Shown here piece by piece: positions 59,547 to 64,000 of a DNA stretch of 64,000 bases (within the stretch, counting starts at the first letter, position 1; the number at the start of each line of letters is the position of its first letter). Origin of the DNA: Evansella clarkii (lineage in GTDB: Bacteria > Bacillota > Bacilli > Bacillales > Salisediminibacteriaceae); NCBI RefSeq assembly GCF_002019695.1, contig NZ_KV917376.1, positions 2,055,380 to 2,119,379 on the forward strand, read 5' to 3'. The position numbers and the translations under genes were made by a program. The notes beneath the pieces are model-generated. The model ran no database searches. It saw only the letters and a program-made list of their open reading frames with translations, and was not told the DNA's origin.

Positions 59547-59671
59547 TTCATCGGGCGAGCAGGCAGTGAACAATTTTTGAACGAATTAAGGCTATTTTTC
59601 TAACTTTCTGTATAGTAAATTTACAAGCTGTTTTCCTTTCTATACAATTAAGCTGAAGGATGGTGAGGAAA

Positions 59672-60307
59672 ATGGCCTTACAACCCACCTCAACACGGGA
59701 TCAGATTTTAGTGCTGCTTAAAAAGCAGCAGGAATTAACTGTTGCAAGTGTAGCTGTAAAACTGGATATAACTGAAATGGCTGTCAGAAGGCATCTTAAC
59801 ACCCTTGAAAAAGATGGTTATGTTATGACAAGCCTGGTACGCCAGTCAATGGGCAGACCTGTCAAACTATACAGGCTGACTTCTGCAGGGGAAGAATTAT
59901 TTCCGAGGGATTACAGCAGTCTGGCTATTGATCTGCTAAGAGGGACAGAACAGATTAACGGCCCCGGTGTAGTATGGAAATTGTTTCTGCAGAGAAATAA
60001 CAGGCTTATCAGAAAACATGAGAAGAGACTGTCTTCAAAGGATTACGATGAAAAAGTAAATGAGCTGGCAAGAATTCAGAACGAAGATGGATACATGGTT
60101 GAGCTTGTTCGTGAAGAAGATGGATCTTATGTAATTAAGCAGTTCAACTGCCCTCTATTTAAAGCTGCAAAGCAATTTCCCGACTTATGCAAGGCGGAAA
60201 GAGCTTTATTCCAGGAGCTGCTTAGCCCGGCAGAAGTAAAATGTGAGACGTTTATGCTCTCTGGACAAGCACCTTATTGTTATTATAAAATCAATAGAAC
60301 TAATTAA
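59672..60307 (+). CDS. SufR-like Fe-S-binding HTH regulator (COG2345)
   Basis: 211 residues from ATG at 59672; an ATG at 59660 lies upstream but too near the RBS. N-terminal winged helix: TRDQILVLLKKQQELTVAS then LDITEMAVRRHLNTLEKDGYV. The C-terminus has four Cys in CPLFKAAKQFPDLC, VKCETFML and APYCYYKI, the pattern of SufR-like sensors that bind a cluster. In cyanobacteria and actinobacteria SufR controls suf. The suf operon is encoded at 35.7-41.1 kb. Confidence 0.85.
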   Translation: MALQPTSTRDQILVLLKKQQELTVASVAVKLDITEMAVRRHLNTLEKDGYVMTSLVRQSMGRPVKLYRLTSAGEELFPRDYSSLAIDLLRGTEQINGPGVVWKLFLQRNNRLIRKHEKRLSSKDYDEKVNELARIQNEDGYMVELVREEDGSYVIKQFNCPLFKAAKQFPDLCKAERALFQELLSPAEVKCETFMLSGQAPYCYYKINRTN

Positions 60308-60342
60308 GACGCCGCTTATAAAGTGGCGGTTTTTTTTCACTC
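60308..60342 (+). terminator. Terminator after the SufR-like gene
   Basis: CGCCGCTTATAAAGTGGCG stem with weak centre, followed by eight T. Confidence 0.7.
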
Positions 60343-60385
60343 TCTTGCAGGAATAAAGATACATAATTATTGGAGGTTTTCAGCA

Positions 60386-61150
60386 ATGAAACAATATAAA
60401 GGATATTTAATTGACCTTGATGGCACGATGTATCGGGGGGAGGAAAGAATCGATGCTGCCTCAAGATTTGTTACTAAGTTGGCAGAACAGGAAATACCCC
60501 ATTTGTTTGTGACGAATAACTCTTCCAAGACACCTGAGCAGGTTTCTGATAAGCTCCTCTCCATGGACATACCGGCGAAACCGGAACAGGTGGTCACTTC
60601 AAGTGTAGCTGCGGCCAGATTTATTAAAAAGCAGTACGGTGAGACCGGAGTTTATATGATAGGAGAGAAAGGACTCAAAACCGCTCTGGAGGATGAAGGA
60701 CACCGGTTGACAGAAGAAGCACCTGAAGTTGTTGTCATGGGTATAGACCATGAAATTAGTTATGAAAAACTTGCAAAAGCGGCCCTTGCCGTACGTAATG
60801 GAGCTGCTTTTATTTCTACAAACGGAGATGTAGCTATCCCTACAGAAAGAGGACTGCTGCCTGGTAATGGGGCTCTAACGTCGGTCGTTGAAGTATCTAC
60901 AGGGCAAAAACCGGTTTTTATTGGGAAGCCGGAGTCGGTAATAGTGGAATTAGCACTTGAAATGCTGGGAACTTCTCTGCAGGATACCGTCATGGTGGGT
61001 GATAATTATCAGACAGATATACTTGCTGGAATTAATGCAGGTATGGATACTATTATTGTTCACACAGGAGTGACGGCAAAGGATCAGCTTGGCGGTTTTA
61101 AAATCCAGCCGTCCTGGTCGATCGATTCACTGGATGACTGGAAGTTTTGA
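60386..61150 (+). CDS. yutF: HAD-superfamily NagD-like phosphatase YutF
   Basis: 254 residues from ATG at 60386 (RBS TGGAGG); the longer GTG frame is rejected. HAD motif I is DLDGTMYRG, II FVTNNSS, III-IV VMVGDNYQTDI. C2-capped NagD type; acts on small phosphate esters. Typical neighbour of yutE and yutG in Bacillus. Confidence 0.9.
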   Translation: MKQYKGYLIDLDGTMYRGEERIDAASRFVTKLAEQEIPHLFVTNNSSKTPEQVSDKLLSMDIPAKPEQVVTSSVAAARFIKKQYGETGVYMIGEKGLKTALEDEGHRLTEEAPEVVVMGIDHEISYEKLAKAALAVRNGAAFISTNGDVAIPTERGLLPGNGALTSVVEVSTGQKPVFIGKPESVIVELALEMLGTSLQDTVMVGDNYQTDILAGINAGMDTIIVHTGVTAKDQLGGFKIQPSWSIDSLDDWKF

Positions 61151-61242
61151 AAAACAAGGCAATCAATGAAATAGTGGAAAGAGGATCCGATCCGCCAATA
61201 AATACAGCACCCGATCCTCTCCTTAATTATCTGTTATTTATA

Positions 61243-61280
61243 CAAAAAAGGACATTCATCTGCTGAATGTCCTTTTTTAC
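61243..61280. terminator. Bidirectional terminator between yutF and yutG
   Basis: AAAAAAGGACATTCA / TGAATGTCCTTTTTT 15-bp stem with TCTGC loop. Confidence 0.92.
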
Positions 61281-61293
61281 CCTTTATTAAATT

Positions 61294-61785
61294 TTATTCA
61301 CTATCTTCCGCACCATGGGCCAGACGGCTGGACGCGGCGGCTGCTATAGCTCCTACAATATCATCCAGGAAGGTGTGGCAGCCATTACTTTTATCGTTTA
61401 GTTTTTTCAGGATTCCAGGTTTTAGCTTATCAATATAACCATAGTTCGTAAAGCCTATAGACCCGTAGACATTTACGATGGACAGAGCAACGACTTCATC
61501 AACCCCATATAATCCTTCATCTCTTTCGATGATTCCCTGCAGAGGCTCAGCGAGCATTTTTTCTTCGGCCAGACGATCCAGCTGGATACCGGTGATGATG
61601 GCATTCTGCACCTCACGTTTAGTAAGGACCCTCTCGACGTTTTCTCTGCATAAATCCATTGTTAAATTGGGATAGTACTTCTCCTGCAGAAAAAATACAA
61701 GCTCTGCTATATCTTCAATAGTTACGCCTCTTTCATGAAGCCAGCTTCTCGCCGTTTTTGTAATAAGCTTACTGTTCTCTTTCAT
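61294..61785 (-). CDS. yutG: PgpA-like phosphatidylglycerophosphatase YutG
   Basis: 163 residues. Features of the soluble YutG/PgpA-like group: RSWLHERGVTIEDIAELVFFLQ, GVDEVVALSIVNVYG and TFLDDIVGAIAAAASSRLAH. No clear membrane helices, unlike classical PgpA. Role inferred from the family: metal-dependent phosphatase in phospholipid synthesis. RBS GGGTGATG with weak spacing. Confidence 0.82.
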   Translation of the reverse strand: MKENSKLITKTARSWLHERGVTIEDIAELVFFLQEKYYPNLTMDLCRENVERVLTKREVQNAIITGIQLDRLAEEKMLAEPLQGIIERDEGLYGVDEVVALSIVNVYGSIGFTNYGYIDKLKPGILKKLNDKSNGCHTFLDDIVGAIAAAASSRLAHGAEDSE

Positions 61786-61961
61786 AACATCACCCTAAGT
61801 TATTGTATAGATAAGTATATGTTCAATTAGCCATTTTAGTGAAGCTGGTATGTGCAATAGTATATACCCGTACGCTTGTTTTATTCGCATAGGCGGATGA
61901 ACAAATTGGGCTTTCTCATCATACAATAGTATCGGTATGGTGACCGAAGGGGGGGCAGCAC

Positions 61962-63008
61962 GTGTTAGAACGGGAATTATATGAGAAATACCGGATATAT
62001 CCAGATGCAATCTTTCATATCGGGAGTGATCAAATTGTGGAGGCAGGAGGGGAGAAATATCTCATTCGTCCCACAGATGAAAGGATGATAAAAAAAGTTC
62101 CTGAAAAGAATGCCATGGCACAATGGCTCATTTCACAAGGAGATACGGATGTAGCAATTTTTCTCCCTCCGGACAACCGCAGACATACAGTGTATATTGA
62201 TGGAGCTGATTCACTTATTTTTCAGGTTCAGAAGCCGGGAGACAGGCAGTACAGATACAGAAAAACGGAGGGTGCAGGCAGCAGGCTGGCAGAATTCCAT
62301 AATAAAGGCTTTGGCTATACCCCAAACGGTAAGGCGTCTGCACGTGAGACGTCACTAACATGGAAACAGCGCTGGGAGAGAAGGCTGGATCAGCTGGAAG
62401 AATGGTATATGGCAAAAGTTCAGGACCCTGAGAAAACATTGTTTGATGAGGACTTCTTTTTAACATTTCCTTATTATTTGGGGATGAGTGAAAATGCTAT
62501 TCAAATGATGGGAGAAATAGAAGCAGCTGAAAGGGCGTCCTATCAGACACCTGGATACAATACTATATGTCATGAACGGTTCAGCGAAAAGAGCTGGCTT
62601 ACTCTGGATGAAAATAATGAATCACGGGTAAAGGTCCCGTCTGATTTCACATATGACCATTACACAAGAGATATTGCAGAATACCTCAGAAGTACGTGGC
62701 TTGACAATGAAACATCAAGAGAAAGTGCGGGAAAAAAGATTAATACCTTTTTAAATGAGTATGAATCAGTTCGAAGCCTTTCAGGGACGGATCAAAAACG
62801 CTTGTTTGCCAGGCTGATGTTTCCGATTCATTATTTTAAAGTAATCGAAAGATATTATCAGACATTAAACGATAAGGAAAAAATCGTGATGGAACAAAAG
62901 GCCCTTCATATTTTTAACAACTCCAAAGAATATGAACAGCTCCTGGCATTGCTAGTAAGAAGGTATCGTTCTCTTCGGAGAAGCGGGCTTCCTGAATGGA
63001 TTGTCTAA
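61962..63008 (+). CDS. yutH: Spore coat-associated kinase-like protein YutH
   Basis: 348 residues, GTG start at 61962 after GAAGGGGGG. It is of the CotS/YutH group: degenerate aminoglycoside-kinase-like fold with YLIRP start, LPYY-like TFPYYLGMSENAIQ, TICHERFS (HE instead of HGD), TYDHYTRDIAEYLRST and FPIHYFKVIERYY. The altered catalytic loop makes kinase activity doubtful. CotS-type proteins are in the spore coat. Confidence 0.86.
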   Translation: MLERELYEKYRIYPDAIFHIGSDQIVEAGGEKYLIRPTDERMIKKVPEKNAMAQWLISQGDTDVAIFLPPDNRRHTVYIDGADSLIFQVQKPGDRQYRYRKTEGAGSRLAEFHNKGFGYTPNGKASARETSLTWKQRWERRLDQLEEWYMAKVQDPEKTLFDEDFFLTFPYYLGMSENAIQMMGEIEAAERASYQTPGYNTICHERFSEKSWLTLDENNESRVKVPSDFTYDHYTRDIAEYLRSTWLDNETSRESAGKKINTFLNEYESVRSLSGTDQKRLFARLMFPIHYFKVIERYYQTLNDKEKIVMEQKALHIFNNSKEYEQLLALLVRRYRSLRRSGLPEWIV

Positions 63009-63114
63009 TTGGCTCTCTGGCAATGGCTTAAATCGTGAATTTTGCTCCTCTGTAATAGGAAAAGGTATACTGGGATGAGAGCTGAAATCATTTCCAGGAA
63101 GGGTGAGCTTATTG

Positions 63115-64000
63115 ATGTCGTCCAGACCATATGTCTTTGTAACGAGGAAAATACCGGAAGAAACACTTGTAACGCTTAAAGAAAAAGCAGAAGTAAAAAT
63201 GTGGCCAAAAGAGGAAGAGCCTGTGCCGAGAGAGGTGCTGCTTGAAGAAGCAGGAAGGGCAGAGGGACTGCTTACAATGCTTTCGGACAGCATTGATAAA
63301 GAACTGCTTGAGCAAGCGCCAAAACTCAAGGTAGTCGCAAACATGGCAGTTGGATACGATAATATTGATGTATCCTTTGCACGTGAGAAAAACGTCTTTG
63401 TCTGTAATACCCCGGATGTTTTGACGGAAACAACAGCTGACCTCACTTTTGCGCTGCTAATGGCTTCAGCAAGAAGGCTTGTGGAGGCGTCTGAGTATAT
63501 TAAAGACGATCGCTGGAAAAACTGGAGTCCGCTGCTTCTTGCAGGAGCCGACATCCATCATAAAACAATAGGGATCTTCGGGATGGGCAGGATAGGCGCC
63601 GCAGTCGCAAAACGAGCAGCTGGTTTTGGAATGAATGTACTTTATCATAACAGATCAAGGAACATTCAGGCAGAAAAGGAGCTTGGTGCTTCTTACGTAA
63701 GCTTTTCAGAACTGCTGGAAGATGCGGACTTTGTTGTATCTCTAGCACCGTTAACTGAGTCTACGAGGAATGTATTTAACGAGGATGCTTTCAGTAAGAT
63801 GAAAAATACTGCATTCTTCATTAATGCCTCCAGGGGCGGCCTGGTGGATGAAGGTGCACTTGCAGGAGCGCTGGAAAACCTGCAGATTGCCGGGGCAGGC
63901 CTTGATGTTTTTAAAGAGGAACCAATTGGAAAAGACCATCCGCTGTTACGGTTTAAAAATGTCACTGTCCTGCCGCATATCGGAAGCGCAAGCAGGGAAA
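63115..64000 (+). CDS. D-2-hydroxyacid dehydrogenase (glyoxylate/2-ketogluconate reductase type), 3' end outside window
   Basis: 295 residues are visible from ATG at 63115 (RBS AAGGGTGAG). The NAD motif is GIFGMGRIG. The catalytic set is intact: Arg in INASRGGLVDEG, Glu in KEEPI and His in LPHIGSAS, all before the window edge, so only ~25 residues are lacking. GhrB-like reductase acting on glyoxylate, hydroxypyruvate or 2-ketogluconate; lacks SerA regulatory domain as far as seen. Confidence 0.9.
   Translation, partial: MSSRPYVFVTRKIPEETLVTLKEKAEVKMWPKEEEPVPREVLLEEAGRAEGLLTMLSDSIDKELLEQAPKLKVVANMAVGYDNIDVSFAREKNVFVCNTPDVLTETTADLTFALLMASARRLVEASEYIKDDRWKNWSPLLLAGADIHHKTIGIFGMGRIGAAVAKRAAGFGMNVLYHNRSRNIQAEKELGASYVSFSELLEDADFVVSLAPLTESTRNVFNEDAFSKMKNTAFFINASRGGLVDEGALAGALENLQIAGAGLDVFKEEPIGKDHPLLRFKNVTVLPHIGSASRE

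Noticed and set aside
59100-60307. Toxin-antitoxin pair (HepT-like plus HTH gene)
   Set aside because: The HTH protein is a SufR-like sensor, not an MntA or antitoxin, and the HepT-like motif lacks the catalytic His.

Overview
The window is chromosomal DNA of a low-GC, spore-forming member of the Bacillaceae. Spore genes (two CotF-type coat proteins, YunB, LytH-like peptidase, a YhcN/YlaJ-type lipoprotein, YutH-like), S-box and L-box riboswitches, a FadR operator and gene order all support this. Two blocks keep the gene order I know from Bacillus subtilis: fadN-fadA-fadE ... yusI-gcvH ... yusD-metNPQ-yurZ-sufCDSUB (about 20.7-41.1 kb) and yunF-E-D-C ... yunB ... lytH-lipA-yutC-yutD ... yutE-yutF-yutG-yutH (about 42.3-63.0 kb). 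Acidic, Asn/Glu-rich exported proteins hint at a salt- or alkali-adapted species, but this is inference and I do not name a genus.

0-15 kb: a YtxH-type stress protein (cut by the window start, with 11-residue repeats), a DUF457-type membrane hydrolase and a lysophospholipase are followed by a methionine region. Two complete promoter-SAM riboswitch-terminator units stand in tandem before metX. A third S-box lies between metX and a MetY sulfhydrylase fused to a CoA-binding domain. Then come a sulfonate-type ABC transporter, an acetyl-CoA synthetase overlapping a homoserine dehydrogenase, and a solitary canonical secY. Together these genes make homoserine, acetylate it (possibly with locally supplied acetyl-CoA) and sulfhydrylate it directly.

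15-31 kb: an ArsR-type regulator and MFS exporter with two matched TTCGA-N6-TCGAA palindromes; a PH-like membrane protein, an ICMT-like methyltransferase and two coat proteins; the fadNAE beta-oxidation operon behind a FadR box; yusI and gcvH; an 11-unit 52-bp tandem repeat; a second MFS transporter and a YusD-like SCP2 protein.

31-41 kb: metNPQ behind a fourth S-box, yurZ, and the complete sufC-D-S-U-B iron-sulfur operon. A SufR-like four-cysteine regulator about 19 kb away could be its sensor.

41-64 kb: a catalytic-domain-only tyrosine recombinase; yunFEDC; an HD-GYP phosphodiesterase; overlapping thyA-folA; yunB; a lysine riboswitch in front of an NhaC-family carrier (LysW candidate); an SNF-family symporter; lytH; lipA; small conserved genes; glpX; and the yutE-H group, ending in a truncated D-2-hydroxyacid dehydrogenase.

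The most unusual content is non-coding. At least four interspersed repeat families occur: a MITE-like element with terminal inverted repeats (3 copies, one internally deleted), a Bacillaceae-type GC-rich repeat (2 copies), TTTAT-bounded two-hairpin elements like bcr1 of the B. cereus group (3 copies), and a long inverted repeat near yutD. Two intergenic tandem arrays add to this: TCGCAACAA at a near-exact 21-bp period and the 52-bp GCGTTACT array.
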